Of a stretch of DNA of 7,036 bases, positions 6,735 through 7,036 are shown piece after piece. The stretch lies in the NCBI GenBank assembly GCA_955652855.1, contig CATPCN010000501.1:1-7036 (forward strand), in the 5' to 3' direction. Origin of the DNA: an uncultured Chthoniobacterales bacterium (GTDB taxonomy: Bacteria; Verrucomicrobiota; Verrucomicrobiae; Chthoniobacterales; UBA10450). Made by a program: the position numbers and the translations under genes. The notes below the pieces were generated by a model that did not search any database, had not been told where the DNA came from, and worked only from the letters and a program-made list of their open reading frames with translations. Each line of letters starts with the position of its first letter. Positions within the stretch are counted from its first letter, which is position 1.

Positions 6735-7036
6735 ATCCCGCTGCATCCTCTTTCCGCTGGGCGCTCCGGCGCCTTGGCCGAAGTCGGCGATCGCGCGCTC
6801 GAACGCGCCTCCGGGGCGGAGGCGAGCGAAGGCAATTGGGTGCGGCTCTTGCTCGACGCGCAGGAAAATTTTCCCGCATGGTTGGAGGCGATTCGCGGCG
6901 CTGAGCGCACGATCTTCTTCGAGATGTACATTTTCGCCGACGATGCGATCGGCCGCGAGTTCGCCGAAGCGCTGGCGGCCAAGGCGCGCGCCGGCGTACG
7001 TGTCTGCGTGGTCTACGACTGGCTCGGCTCGTCGCG
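6735..7036 (+). CDS. Phospholipase D / cardiolipin synthase-like protein (3' partial)
   Basis: About 100 N-terminal residues are visible and the gene runs off the window. The stretch NWVRLLLDAQENFPAWLEAI, then AERTIFFEMYIFADDAIG, REFAEALAAKARAGVRVCVV and YDWLGSS is typical of the first PLD-like domain of bacterial cardiolipin synthases, which join phospholipid head groups at the membrane. The catalytic HKD motifs would lie beyond the window. No N-terminal membrane segment is seen, which is more like the ClsB/ClsC type than ClsA. The frame is open after a TGA at 6711-6713. The start is unusual: ATC at 6735 sits behind GGAGGT, while the first standard start in frame, TTG at 6774, has no ribosome binding site and lies inside sequence with normal coding bias. 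It could be a true ATC start, a mutated ATG, or a base error. The gene probably shares a transcript with the MetE-like gene 36 bp upstream. Confidence 0.8.
   Translation, partial: MPLHPLSAGRSGALAEVGDRALERASGAEASEGNWVRLLLDAQENFPAWLEAIRGAERTIFFEMYIFADDAIGREFAEALAAKARAGVRVCVVYDWLGSS

Noticed and set aside
5535..6746. 403-codon minus-strand open frame opposite the MetE-like gene
   Set aside because: It is a shadow of a high-GC gene: Arg/Val-rich with no recognisable motif, while the plus strand shows a full set of MetE-family motifs and a ribosome binding site.

Overview
The window is GC-rich, densely coding bacterial DNA, with G or C at most third codon positions. Gene content and protein style fit a pseudomonadotal, perhaps betaproteobacterial, chromosome. 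That placement is an inference from resemblance only; there is no rRNA or other marker gene to confirm it.

Layout, left to right. (1) Bases 1-2510, plus strand: the 3' part of a large AAA-type ATPase with a long TPR-like helical tail, of the kind usually found behind an adenylate/guanylate cyclase or DNA-binding module; its 5' end lies outside the window. (2) Around 2522-2547: a perfect 26-bp GC-rich palindrome between two convergent genes, probably a two-way terminator. (3) 2569-4236, minus strand: an exported 555-residue protein with a signal peptide, beta-rich Ig-like regions and eight cysteines, whose C-terminal half I do not recognise. (4) 4237-4614: a 378-bp divergent intergenic region with a possible weak promoter and a nested inverted repeat. 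(5) 4615-5511, plus strand: a DyP-type (YfeX-like) heme peroxidase gene broken in several places, including an 8-bp tandem repeat present in three copies where removing one copy would rejoin the two main fragments. (6) 5553-6698, plus strand: an intact single-domain MetE-like zinc methyltransferase. (7) 6735 to the window end, plus strand: the start of a phospholipase D/cardiolipin synthase-like protein, apparently beginning at a non-standard ATC codon placed behind a strong ribosome binding site.

The last two genes are 36 bp apart on the same strand and may be co-transcribed, but their known functions do not obviously connect. The ATPase and the exported protein converge and are separate units. 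I see no CRISPR array, tRNA, rRNA, intact mobile element or obvious defence cassette, and no convincing new multi-gene system. The most interesting points are the decaying peroxidase with its 8-bp repeat, the ATC start, the unrecognised exported protein and a changed Walker B residue in the ATPase.
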